64,000 bases of DNA from Paenibacillus xylanilyticus (lineage in GTDB: Bacteria; Bacillota; Bacilli; Paenibacillales; Paenibacillaceae): NCBI RefSeq assembly GCF_013359935.1, contig NZ_JABMCB010000202.1, positions 248,001 to 312,000 of the forward strand, in the 5' to 3' direction. Position numbers and translations under genes: made by a program. The notes below the pieces were generated by a model. The model was not told the origin of the DNA, did no database searches, and saw nothing but the letters and a program-made list of their open reading frames with translations. Shown here piece after piece: positions 28,249-37,200 of this stretch; the first letter of the stretch is position 1; each line of letters starts with the position of its first letter.

Positions 28249-28564
28249 GTCTCCTACAATTCAAATTTTAACCACTTTAATGTACCATAAATTCCCTTTC
28301 AGGAAATACCCTGTTAAATTACATCTCCTCACCTGGGGGAGATAAATCTATGGATCTAAGCATGGATAACGGATTAAATTGGAACTATCCTGTCCGTTAG
28401 TATGCAAATACTAATAAATCCTCTATCAGCCTAATGAATCTCATATGGACAAAAAATGAAGAAAACATGAAATTTAATTTGGAATATGAAACCTATGATA
28501 TAGTTTTTCTACTTTCAAGAAATTAAGTATGGAGTGCTCTGTGTATTAAGCAGGAGGTGATAAT
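28249..28564. other. AT-rich gap with an R1-like fragment
   Basis: The gap holds CTGTCCGTTAGT (28390-28401), which resembles the start of the dispersed repeat R1. The rest is AT-rich upstream sequence of the two flanking genes. No other feature is supported. Confidence 0.35.
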
Positions 28565-28746
28565 ATGTGGATTGTAATCGTGGCTTTCGTCTCTATTGTC
28601 ATATGGAGTGTGTTATCACAAGAAATTATTAAATCTTCAGAAGAAAACAAAGAGAATAATAAAAGGAGAATAATACTTTTGTTGCAGCAGGTATCTTATC
28701 AACAGTAGTTCTGACTATCTCACTTTTCCATGACATTCGTGATTAA
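28565..28746 (+). pseudogene. Small two-helix membrane protein, frameshifted
   Basis: A perfect AGGAGGTGATAAT precedes the ATG at 28565. The first frame gives 47 residues starting MWIVIVAFVSIVIWSVLSQE and stops at 28706-28708. After a run of four T near 28678-28681 the next frame continues as FVAAGILSTVVLTISLFHDI and RD before a TAA at 28744-28746, giving a clean second membrane helix. One extra T would join them into a 60-residue protein. The family is not recognised. Confidence 0.6.
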
Positions 28747-28859
28747 TTGTAGAAAATATCCTTATTAAGGATATAGTACCAATATCCATTTAGAAGGCAT
28801 ATTTTCCTATTCAACTAGTATGTATGTAATTTCATTTGAATGTATTTTCCACTAATCTG

Positions 28860-28884
28860 CCCGTTAGTTTAGCGAATTGATGGG
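28860..28884. repeat. Dispersed repeat R1 copy
   Basis: CCCGTTAGTTTAGCGAATTG, followed by ATGGG, matches the R1 core found at many other intergenic sites in this window (for example 33926, 46421, 52252, 52560). Confidence 0.6.
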
Positions 28885-28955
28885 CAAATAACAATTTTGA
28901 GGTACTCTCGATACGATTGAACTAACTTGCCTGATAGTAAAATGGTGACAGATCC

Positions 28956-29190
28956 CTAAATGAGATCTGCCAGGCAGTGCGAAAAACGTTCTGCATTCGT
29001 TATTATCATGGGCGAAAGCTCATTTGAAATCGCAACATCTTTTGCTAAATCCTCTAGCGGATGCACTAAATGGTGAGAGTAGAAAACGTCTGGGCATCTT
29101 GTTGGGCTACAATCGTAACCGCTACAAAAAGGCATTCTTCTGGAAATGCAAATTGCACCGCCTGTTGCTCTAATCGTCAAGCACTGATTT
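28956..29190 (-). pseudogene. Decayed coding remnant
   Basis: Two minus-strand frames carry protein-like stretches that join across a frame change: EQQAVQFAFPEECLFVAVTI and VAQQDAQTFSTLTI in one, PLEDLAKDVAISNELSPMII and TNAERFSHCLADLI in the other. No start with a ribosome binding site exists. The family is not recognised. Confidence 0.3.
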
Positions 29191-29220
29191 TAAGGTTGAG
29201 CCGCTTTTAGAGCCTTATTT

Positions 29221-29553
29221 TTACGCAATAGGAGTGCCATTGGCTATTTCAGTATCCGGCTTTAATAGAATAACATCTCCTTTTTCCGGGACTCCTCCCA
29301 AAACTAATACCTCCGATTTGAATCCGGCAATGCGCCGAGGAGGTAGATTGACGATTCCTATAATTTGCCTTCCTATAATTTCCTCAGCCTTGTAACGCTT
29401 AGTTATTTGTGCACTTGAGGATTTCATCCCGATCTCCGGTCCAAAATCAATCTTAAGCTTTATCGCAGGGATCTTTGCTTCTTCAAAAAACTCCGCTTCC
29501 TTAATCGTTCCGACACGAATATCTAGTGCTGCAAAATCATCGATCGTTGCCAA
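29221..29553 (-). CDS. csaA: CsaA-type tRNA-binding-domain export chaperone
   Basis: The 110-residue protein is a single OB-fold EMAP/tRNA-binding domain: FAALDIRVGTIKEAEFFEEA at the start, then KRYKAEEIIGRQIIGIVNLP and the end DVILLKPDTEIANGTPIA. CsaA forms a dimer with chaperone activity linked to the Sec system in Bacillus. The start codon is TTG at 29553, with GAGGAGG 7 nt upstream. The upstream gene is an ABM-domain protein 94 nt away. Confidence 0.92.
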   Translation of the reverse strand: MATIDDFAALDIRVGTIKEAEFFEEAKIPAIKLKIDFGPEIGMKSSSAQITKRYKAEEIIGRQIIGIVNLPPRRIAGFKSEVLVLGGVPEKGDVILLKPDTEIANGTPIA

Positions 29554-29650
29554 CGTTTTGCCTCCTCCACTAAAGTCTTTAACCGCTCACGAAAATATTT
29601 CTCACGCTTTCCGGCAGAACTTAATGAGTTCCACTCGGTATTGCGTTTTA
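29523..29650 (-). pseudogene. Orphan coding tail overlapping the csaA start
   Basis: A frame open across 29650-29523 reads NTEWNSLSSAGKREKYFRER and LKTLVEEAKRWQRSMILQH before a TAG inside csaA. It is lysine/arginine-rich and protein-like but has no start codon of its own. It may be the C-terminus of a gene that once preceded csaA and was cut when the ABM-domain gene arrived. Confidence 0.25.
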
Positions 29651-29971
29651 CTGCGCTGGGCGGAACGGCTGCAGGAGTCGAATCCCTTCCTCAATGGATC
29701 CCTCCATCAGTTCTAAGAGCTGGGGCACCAGTTCCTGCATCCGGGGGGCGCTCAGGTGCCGATTGAGGGCATCCCGGTTTTCCCAGCGCTCGTAGATGAT
29801 GAATGTGCCAGGCTGGCCTTCTACCTCGTGAGCCTCGTAGTCAATGTTGCCGAGGTCGTTGCGCGACGGGGTGACAGCAGCAGTCATGAATGCCTTCATC
29901 TCGGCTTCTCTCCCTGCCTTAGCTCTCGCTTCCCAGAGTACAGTAACGTAAGGGTTCTTTGTATCGTTCAT
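29648..29971 (-). CDS. ABM-domain protein, putative quinol monooxygenase (YgiN-like)
   Basis: This 107-residue protein has the antibiotic-biosynthesis-monooxygenase fold: VTVLWEARAKAGREAEMKAF, then EGQPGTFIIYERWENRDALN and HLSAPRMQELVPQL. Such dimeric ferredoxin-like proteins oxidise quinols or bind related aromatics without cofactor. TTAGGAGG lies 7 nt before the ATG. It lies downstream of the FAD monooxygenase/SDR pair with a gap of 118 nt and could share their transcript. Confidence 0.88.
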   Translation of the reverse strand: MNDTKNPYVTVLWEARAKAGREAEMKAFMTAAVTPSRNDLGNIDYEAHEVEGQPGTFIIYERWENRDALNRHLSAPRMQELVPQLLELMEGSIEEGIRLLQPFRPAQ

Positions 29972-30089
29972 ACTAATTCCTCCTAAGTTATAAACACTTC
30001 GTATTTTTTTTGCTTTACCGTTTTCTCAAATGGGGGATTCGCCGTTTATGCTTGAAATTCCAGTGTATTAATGGCTTAGTTAAATGCTG

Positions 30090-31181
30090 TTAAAATCGTC
30101 CAAAAGAACGATTAAAGCCTTGGCCCCCAAGAACATCTTGACGAACCACATCTAAACGACGTGTTTGGTATTCACCCAAAGCTTGTGTTATCGAATTCGG
30201 ATACTGTTTAATGGAGTCCATAATGGCAACTGTATCATCAAGTGAGTCATTAAAGCCTGCGCCAGTCATTGGTGACATGGTATGAGCTGCATCGCCGATC
30301 ATGGCTATTCTTCCTTTTGACAATATATTAGGGATGTATTCATTAACAGGTGCCCCGATTAAACTGCGGTCCTTAATCGCGATTTGCAAAATTGCATCAT
30401 CTTCTTTATTCCAATTTGCTTGGCTGGTTTGTGATAGTTCTTCTAGTAGCGAATCCGGAATTGCTTCACCGTATAAGGAATGCTGGGCAATCCCGCCCTT
30501 TAATACACCTAATTCAGACAGCAAATGATTATGTGAATGATCAAACCAGCAAAAGCCAATCCATCGCTGGCCAGGATTGATTCCCCCTTTTATCCCTGGC
30601 ATCACTGCAGTTGTCAATGTACCGGCAGCACTATCGTTGAAATAAGCGCTCGAAAGTTGCCGTTTTTTCCAGTCTTTCTTTGGCAGCAGTTCTTCGTCCA
30701 CCTTCCCTACCCAAACCAGATAGCCAGCATAATCTGCAAATGGTTTGTCAGGGCTTAAATAGCGGCGGACAATACTGCGATATCCATCTGCGCCAATCAA
30801 AAAGTCACCTTTAAAGGTCTGCTCCTCTTCACTGGTAGCCCAAGCAGATGATTCATTTTGCCCAACACTAACAATACGTGTATGGTGCAGAAGGGTAATA
30901 CCAGGTTCTTTAGCAACCGCATTGCGCAAACGTTCTTGAATGGCTGACCAGGCTTCAACATTGTTGTTACCATTGGATGCCAAGTGTCTTAAATCTCGTT
31001 CAATTTTACTATGACTATAAGGCTTTGTTTGCAAACGAATAAAAGCACCATTTCTTAAAGATGAATCTGCACGTTCAAGAATGGTAACTGTATAACCAGA
31101 ACGAGATAACGCAAGCCCCATCATTAGACCACCTAAAGATCCACCTACAATAATGGCATGTTCAAACTTGTTTTGTGGCAT
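30090..31181 (-). CDS. FAD-dependent aromatic-ring monooxygenase family protein
   Basis: The 363 residues show the three FAD/NAD(P)H motifs of group A flavin monooxygenases: HAIIVGGSLGGLMMGLALSR (dinucleotide fold, about 8-27), LIGADGYRSIVRR (DG motif) and IAMIGDAAHTMSPMTGAGFN (GD motif). The substrate is unknown; relatives hydroxylate salicylate-like or polyketide aromatics. AAAGGAAG lies 8 nt before the ATG. The SDR gene ends 14 nt upstream, so both are co-transcribed, presumably under the TetR operators at 32085-32146. Confidence 0.87.
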   Translation of the reverse strand: MPQNKFEHAIIVGGSLGGLMMGLALSRSGYTVTILERADSSLRNGAFIRLQTKPYSHSKIERDLRHLASNGNNNVEAWSAIQERLRNAVAKEPGITLLHHTRIVSVGQNESSAWATSEEEQTFKGDFLIGADGYRSIVRRYLSPDKPFADYAGYLVWVGKVDEELLPKKDWKKRQLSSAYFNDSAAGTLTTAVMPGIKGGINPGQRWIGFCWFDHSHNHLLSELGVLKGGIAQHSLYGEAIPDSLLEELSQTSQANWNKEDDAILQIAIKDRSLIGAPVNEYIPNILSKGRIAMIGDAAHTMSPMTGAGFNDSLDDTVAIMDSIKQYPNSITQALGEYQTRRLDVVRQDVLGGQGFNRSFGRF

Positions 31182-31195
31182 ATTTCATTCTTCCT

Positions 31196-32047
31196 TTACT
31201 GCAGTTTCATCTGGCTGCGGAGCATCCGGTCGAGGACTTTGTCTGGGAGAATACGGACAAGTCGGGTCAGCAGTGCCGAATCGCGACCGACCGTATAGCG
31301 GGTGCGTGGCTTACTTGCGTGGATGGCTCGTGAAACCACATCTGCCACTTTCTTAGGAGGAATTCCGACCGCTGCCCACGATTCAGCCTGAGCCTTCACG
31401 GCATCAAAAAGACGATCATGGCGTCTGTGCTGATCGGGCGTCATCAACTTGGACAGTCGATCGGCTGTCGTAACCCCTTTCTCCGATAGGCTGGTGCTGA
31501 CACCACCCGGAGTAATCATGATGACCTTGAGTCCGAACGAGGACATCTCTCTGCGGAGACTGTCATTGATCGCTTCCATCGCGTACTTTGCAGCCGAATA
31601 AATTCCGAAACCGGGCATAGAGATTTTGCCGCCAACGGATCCGATATTGACTATGCGTCCGCCGCTGTTCAGCAAGGCCGGAGTAAGCGCCTGAATAACC
31701 GCGACCTGCCCGATCACGCTGACTTCGATCTGACGGCGAAATTCATCGAGCGGAACCATCTCTAGAGGTGCATTAACGGCTATGCCGGCATTGTTGACCA
31801 CGGCGCGCAAAGGGCGACCTAGCGGATCTTGCTCCACTCGTTCGGCCAGCTCCCTTAGTGTGTCGATATTGGTAACATCAACGATCACTGGTTCGATATT
31901 TTTGCGTCTGATTTTGTCGGCGTCTTCCTGACGACGAACCCCTGCCAAAACATGAAATCCTTCAGCGGCGAGCTGCTCCGCGGTAGCCCTTCCGATTCCA
32001 CTTGAAGTACCTGTGACGACAACCAATTCTTGAGTTTTATATGGCAT
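31196..32047 (-). CDS. Short-chain dehydrogenase/reductase
   Basis: This classical SDR of 283 residues has the TGTSSGIGRA cofactor motif (about 13-22), NNAG (about 90), the catalytic Ser in VNIGSVGG and YSAAK (Tyr/Lys). The Arg pair RR after AGV suggests NADP(H) preference (inference). CAGGAGG lies 6 nt before the ATG. It is the first gene of an operon with the FAD monooxygenase, and its promoter region carries three palindromes for the TetR protein encoded upstream. Confidence 0.9.
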   Translation of the reverse strand: MPYKTQELVVVTGTSSGIGRATAEQLAAEGFHVLAGVRRQEDADKIRRKNIEPVIVDVTNIDTLRELAERVEQDPLGRPLRAVVNNAGIAVNAPLEMVPLDEFRRQIEVSVIGQVAVIQALTPALLNSGGRIVNIGSVGGKISMPGFGIYSAAKYAMEAINDSLRREMSSFGLKVIMITPGGVSTSLSEKGVTTADRLSKLMTPDQHRRHDRLFDAVKAQAESWAAVGIPPKKVADVVSRAIHASKPRTRYTVGRDSALLTRLVRILPDKVLDRMLRSQMKLQ

Positions 32048-32084
32048 TGTAAACCTCCTGAGTTTGATTAGTTATGAATCACTG

Positions 32085-32146
32085 TATAGCACTGTTATAC
32101 GCCCATTATAGCACCGCTATACAGAACTGTCTATAGCGGTGCTATA
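32085..32146. promoter_or_regulatory. Three TetR-type operators upstream of the SDR gene
   Basis: Three 15-nt near-identical palindromes occur in 62 nt: TATAGCACTGTTATA (32085-32099), TATAGCACCGCTATA (32107-32121) and TATAGCGGTGCTATA (32132-32146). A further half-like TATAGTGTT follows near 32155. A fourth copy sits at the TetR gene's own start (32991-33005), which ties them to that regulator. Confidence 0.8.
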
Positions 32147-32276
32147 TATTTTTGTATAGTGTTGTCCTCATGCGACCTGAACATCATTTATGGCGGGGGC
32201 AGCGTGATTTACTTCGACGCTCACGAGATACCGTGGCGTGAGGAATGAGATCATCGAATTCCTCTGAAAATGAAAA
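32147..32276. other. Intergenic stretch with a possible plus-strand coding tail
   Basis: Between the operators and the terminators a plus-strand frame reads SCDLNIIYGGGSVIYFDAHE and IPWREE before a TGA near 32249. It looks like the end of a protein, but no start exists. It is recorded as a possible remnant only. Confidence 0.25.
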
Positions 32277-32306
32277 AGATCGCCATCCTGCTTGGATAGG
32301 CGATCT
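32277..32306 (-). terminator. Terminator downstream of the TetR gene (distal)
   Basis: AGATCGCCATCC pairs with GGATAGGCGATCT (one bulge) and on the minus strand is followed by TTTTTCATTTTC. Confidence 0.7.
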
Positions 32307-32353
32307 CTTATGTGCCACGATTTGTGGTCCTTCATCTTTACCATGAAACAAAA

Positions 32354-32377
32354 CAAAGCCCACATTGGGGCTTTGTC
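32354..32377 (-). terminator. Terminator downstream of the TetR gene (proximal)
   Basis: ACAAAGCCC (32354-32362) pairs with GGGCTTTGT (32369-32377), followed on the minus strand by TTTGTTTC. It stands 30 nt after the TetR stop and in tandem with the hairpin at 32277. Confidence 0.7.
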
Positions 32378-32406
32378 TGGAGTCTCCAGGCTCTGTCATC
32401 GATCCC

Positions 32407-32982
32407 TCATTTTGAACCGGCGTCCGGCTTTTGGATCAAAATGATCTGCATTACGCTTTCCCGAATGAGATCAACGACGTCGGGCTGGGGGGGAGGTACC
32501 TTGCGAATTCGGGACGTCACATACAGCCAAGAGGCCGTATTGGCAGAAGCCCAGACCAGATCTGCCGCAGCTTCGGCTGAAACAGCTAGTTTTCCTTCGG
32601 CGGCAACTCTTTGAACATTTTGCACCAGTGCTTGGTACGACTGATCTGCCGCCTCGATATGGGCGCCCTCGAGTAACCGCCCCATCATTGCCGCATAAAT
32701 CCGAGGACGGGCTGCCGCGAAGCGAACATAGTCATCCCACCCCTGACGAAGTGCCATCTCTGGAATAGGGGACTCCACTGCGGCAATTTTGCTTTCAAAT
32801 AACTGCTTGAACGCTTCCACTATAGCTGCACTCAGGAGTCCATCGGCATTACCGAAATGGTGGTAGAGTGTAGGAGCCGTAACCTGCGCGATCGAAGTTA
32901 CAGCTCGCGTCGAAAATTGGGCTCCGCCCTCCTCTTCGAGTACCTTAAGAGCAGCTGCCAATATTTTATCATATGTGTTCAT
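32407..32982 (-). CDS. TetR-family repressor
   Basis: The N-terminal helix-turn-helix is clear: ILAAALKVLEEEGGAQFSTR, then TAPTLYHHFGNADGLLSAAI (about residues 8-55). The rest is a helical ligand domain of about 130 residues. It carries a palindromic operator 9-23 nt upstream of its start and three more before the SDR/FAD operon downstream, so it is probably an autoregulated repressor that releases on an aromatic or quinone-like ligand (inference). Tandem terminators separate it from that operon. Confidence 0.88.
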   Translation of the reverse strand: MNTYDKILAAALKVLEEEGGAQFSTRAVTSIAQVTAPTLYHHFGNADGLLSAAIVEAFKQLFESKIAAVESPIPEMALRQGWDDYVRFAAARPRIYAAMMGRLLEGAHIEAADQSYQALVQNVQRVAAEGKLAVSAEAAADLVWASANTASWLYVTSRIRKVPPPQPDVVDLIRESVMQIILIQKPDAGSK

Positions 32983-32990
32983 ACGTCCAT

Positions 32991-33005
32991 TATAGCAGTG
33001 CTATA
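32991..33005. promoter_or_regulatory. TetR-type operator at the regulator's own promoter
   Basis: TATAGCAGTGCTATA is a perfect 7-1-7 palindrome 9 nt upstream of the TetR start and shares CCATTATAGCA with the operator at 32107, including flanking bases. Confidence 0.75.
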
Positions 33006-33224
33006 TATGTATGTCCATGACGACGGTTGTACGTCTGTGACCATTATCCCTGTAGCCAAAAAAGGTACTGAGCATTTTTCTTTCAGATTACTTCCTCATT
33101 GTACAGAGGAGATGGAGCTACTGTTGAGGATATTTTAGGTTTGGAAGAACCAAACCTAGTAGTGAAATCGCAATAATATGGTTCGCGCTACTTGAGATAA
33201 GTTTCACCGCGAATAATCTTCAAC

Positions 33225-33316
33225 TATCTTACCCGTAGTTGAACAAAAGCAGCTGATCACGTTGGTCAGCTGCTTTGTTGGTTTTTTATTGAGCTATCGT
33301 TTCCCGTTAGTTTAAT
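33225..33316. repeat. Composite R1 repeat with AAAGCAGC hairpin
   Basis: An R1-like start (ACCCGTAGTTGAACA) leads into a hairpin, AAAGCAGCTGATCA (33246-33259) with TGGTCAGCTGCTTT (33263-33276), then GTTTTTTATTGAGCTATCGT and a second R1 core, CCCGTTAGTTTAAT (33303-33316). The same order is seen at 37725-37812, 39758-39812 (partial) and 46418-46510. The rest of the gap from 33006 holds no gene; 33184-33211 resembles 44230-44256. Confidence 0.65.
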
Positions 33317-33843
33317 CATCTAACTTCAATAACAAAAACTGCTGATGTATCCCCCAGCGAAAATTTCCCATCATCGGTTGTCCAGAAGGCTGAAATCTCG
33401 TAGTAATACGTACCTTGTTCATTTGGTGCATTAAAAGAGTCATTTTTCAAAGGAATTTGTAATGTTTTATCGTCGAAAAATTGCTGAATGTTCAAACGTT
33501 TAGGTGCCGGTTTATAAGCAAAAGAAACTGCAATGTCTCCTTCAGGAGTTATAACAGTAGGAGTAACCCCTTGTAACATTGTTCTTCCCCCTGCAAAATC
33601 TGCACATCCTAAATTGCCCCAACAATAACTACTCTGGATAACTGGAATTTGGGTTTGTCCCGAAATAACACTGGGAAGAGGTGGCGATTTCTTTGTAATT
33701 CTAATACCTATGCTCGTAGCGTATCCTTCAAATCTTGTATTTGCTACGAGTTTTCCTACAAAAGGAGTTAAATAAATGAGCACCACTAGTAATGCTACAA
33801 ATCACGTAACAAATATTATAAATATCTTTTTTTGATGTATCAC
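33316..33843 (-). pseudogene. Membrane-anchored or secreted small protein, interrupted by a stop codon
   Basis: From a GTG at 33841-33843 (GGAGG 3 nt upstream) the frame reads MIHQKKIFIIFVT, then an in-frame TGA at 33802-33804, then FVALLVVLIYLTPFVGKLVA and on to a 156-residue reading from a GTG at 33786. Read through, it has a classic N-terminal membrane anchor and a beta-rich domain ending SLGDTSAVFVIEVR. The stop splits the anchor. If translation restarts at 33786 the product would have a shortened anchor. The family is not recognised. Confidence 0.6.
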
Positions 33844-34255
33844 TAGCCTCCTAACTCTAAAACAATAAACGTGATTTTGCCGTATTAGTTACATCATCTC
33901 AATAAAAATGTATTAAAGTATTCTGCCCGTTAGCTTAATGAATTAACGGCTAAAATGATGATTAGATATTTGCCTAATCGTCGATTGGACTATGTTCTTG
34001 TCTCTCGACAATATGTACTTGATCTATCACTTTCTTTTTCTCGGCGATAATGTATCAAATTAAAGGTATTGCCGCCCTGCTTACAAATGCAACTCTATGA
34101 TTTAAACATTCAGATTTGGATCAATTAGGCTAGAATCATTTATACGATTCCATACGTTAAAGTTCTTTCTCTTCTAAAATTACCAATATACGGCTGTACT
34201 GACGTTTCTATATTGCTTATATTGGAAAGTAAGAATTTATTAAAGGAACGTGAAC
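33844..34255. other. Gap with one R1 and one R2 repeat copy
   Basis: R1: CCCGTTAGCTTAATGAATTA, continuing ACGGC (33926-33950). R2: GTTCTTGTCTCTCGACA (33994-34010). The remainder is the AT-rich upstream region of the hybrid kinase gene, with no clear promoter boxes. Confidence 0.5.
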
Positions 34256-37200
34256 GTGAGAACCCTACTCGATAAAACTCAAATTTCTAAGCTAATTCAG
34301 TATGTTGTTACATTTATTGTTTTTTTGTCGTTACTCCTTGGGATCCGTTGGCTTTGGCTTGTGACTTATGCTCCTCCAGCAGATCAGCCGCAAGTATCTA
34401 ATGGTATTCTCGATTTGAGGGACTGGGATTTATTAGGTTCCAAACCCATCAATCTCAACGGAGAATGGATTTTTCATTCAGATACGTATGCAAAACAACA
34501 CGAAATGGCGATATCGGATAAGCCTCTCCTCTTGCCTGTTCCTGGAGACTGGAAAAACGCATGGGGAGATGAAACAAAAAATTCATATGGCTTCGGAACA
34601 TACCAGCTTCGCATTTTGCTGGATCGTCCACTCTCAGCCCCTATATCACTCTGGGTTCAAGAAATCCAATCTGCAGCCACTTTGGATATCAACGGTGAAA
34701 CGATCGCATCCATGGGGAATACTGGTGAGTCCGGCCAGACTTACCTGCCAAACCGAAGCTCGTTTATCGTCGATTATATGCCTGACCGAAACACCCATGA
34801 ACTGGATATACTCATCCGAGTCGCTAATTATGATCACCCATACGCTGGGGGAATCGTTAAGCCGATCAAGTTGGGGTCCCACTTGGCGATCCAGAAAGAA
34901 AACGGGGCATCCGTTGATTTCCAGCTCATCATGATTGTCATCCTTATATTGCACGGATTATATTGCTGTATTTTATACTCATTCAACCCGAGGCAGTGGT
35001 CCCTGCTTGACTTTTTTCTGCTGCTTGTCTCTGCTGCTTTAACCGTAGCAGCATCAAACGATACCCTTCTGCTGAAGGTGTTCCCATTAAACTACACATG
35101 GGAAGTTAAAGTATCCGTACTTTCTTATTCATGGCTTTCCTATTTTATCTTGAAAATGAGTCGACGTTTTGCCTCTCCCAAACACAGTGGCTTATTTACC
35201 GCATTCAGTGTGCTTTTGGCGTTGTATACCGTTCTGATCTTTATCATACCGGTGCAATGGGTTCATTTTCTTGTAGAGTACAAAGTGTTTAGTGTTTTTT
35301 ACTTACTGCCGATGATAACGTCCCTTTTTCTCTTTATTCAAATGGTTATAAAGAACAAGGAAGATTCTATTTTCTTACTCCTGTCGGCCAGCGGCGTGTT
35401 GGCCAGCTCAATTTGGGGAGCAATTAGTAGATATACGGCACTTCCTGCTGTTTATTATCCAATCGATGTACTTGCAGCCATTATCGGGTTTTCTGCCTAT
35501 TGGTTTAAGCGGTATGTTCGTAACAACCAACGAATCAGTGAATTGAACGATAAGCTGCAGCTGGCGGATCAGATGAAAAATCGATTTCTTGCCAATACCT
35601 CTCATGAACTGCGTACACCACTGCATGGAATCACGAATATTGCGATAAGTCTTGCAGAACGTGAGAAAGAAACGCTAAGTAAACAGAGTAATGAAGACCT
35701 AGATCTTCTGGTTAAAGTCAGCTACCAAATGTCCCATTTGTTAAATGATCTCTTGGATATCACTCACCTTATAGAGAAGCGAATTCAGCTGTATCCGAGT
35801 AGAACTTCTTTCATATCTGTCGTAAACGGAGTGTTTGATCTATTAAAATTTATGATGGAAGGTTCATCTGTACAGTTGAAAGCTGATATTCCCAATTCCC
35901 TCCCTGCCGTTCACGCAGATGAAAAGCGGCTGTTTCAAATTGTACTGAACTTGGTTCATAATGCGATCAAATACACGGAGAATGGGGAAATTACGGTAAC
36001 CGCTTATCCTGAGGGAAGCGGAGTAACTATCCAAGTAACGGATACGGGCATTGGAATGGATCAAGAAACCATCAAGCGTATATTTCTTCCATATGAACAG
36101 GGTGAGCAAGGATTAAATGACGCCAGGGGGATCGGACTTGGGCTGAGCATTAGCAAGGAGCTCGTTGAACTTCATGGCGGAGAGCTCACCGTTATATCGG
36201 AGAAACATATAGGAACGACGTTTGAATTCACACTTCCGTCTGCCGATATGGACGTAGAAAACAGTATACAGTCGGTTTTCCTTCCTCTTGTCGGGAGAGA
36301 TACCTTAAACGAAATTGCAGCCAGCGCCGACTACAAGCAAAGACCTGTCTCGGTGAGGATGCAAACAAGATCACTGTCGACCGAACATCCCGTGAGTATT
36401 CTGGTTGTTGATGACGACCCTATTAACCTGAGAGTTTTGGCCGGCATCCTATCTACAGAGTCGTATCATCTAAGATGCGTTGTTTCAGCGATTGAAGCGC
36501 TTGAGCTCCTCGGTACGCAATCCTGGGATCTCCTCATCGCTGACGTAATGATGCCTGAAATGTCTGGCTATGCACTCACACGCGCTGTAAGAGAGCGCTA
36601 CAATGCTTCTGAGTTGCCCGTACTTCTACTGACGGCCCGAAGTGAATCGAATGATGTGTATGCCGGCTTTGAGTCTGGGGCTAACGATTATGTCACAAAA
36701 CCAGTCGACCCGGTGGAATTAAGATACCGCATCCATTCTCTGATTACTTTAAAACACTCTGTTGATGATCGTCTAAGCATGGAAGCCGCGTATATGCAGG
36801 CACAAATTCATCCTCATTTTTTGTTCAACACGTTGAATTCGATTGTCGCACTTAGCGACATCGACATTGATCGTATGCGCAAGCTTGTGGATTCATTTAG
36901 CACCTATCTACAAATCAGCTTTCATTACCGAAATAAAAATCGTCTGATACCGCTCCAGCAGGAGCTTGAACTTATACAGGCCTATTTATACGTAGAAAAG
37001 GAACGTTACGGAGCTCGATTGAACATCGAATGGGAAGTTGACTGGAATATTAACGTACTTATCCCCCCTTTAACGATTCAACCGATATTGGAAAATGCCG
37101 TCCGGCACGGTATTGTAACCAGAGTCAAAGGTGGTACAATCCGGATAAAGATTGAAAGGCAGGAAGATTTCATTGTCATTGAATTGGCGGATAACGGGGT

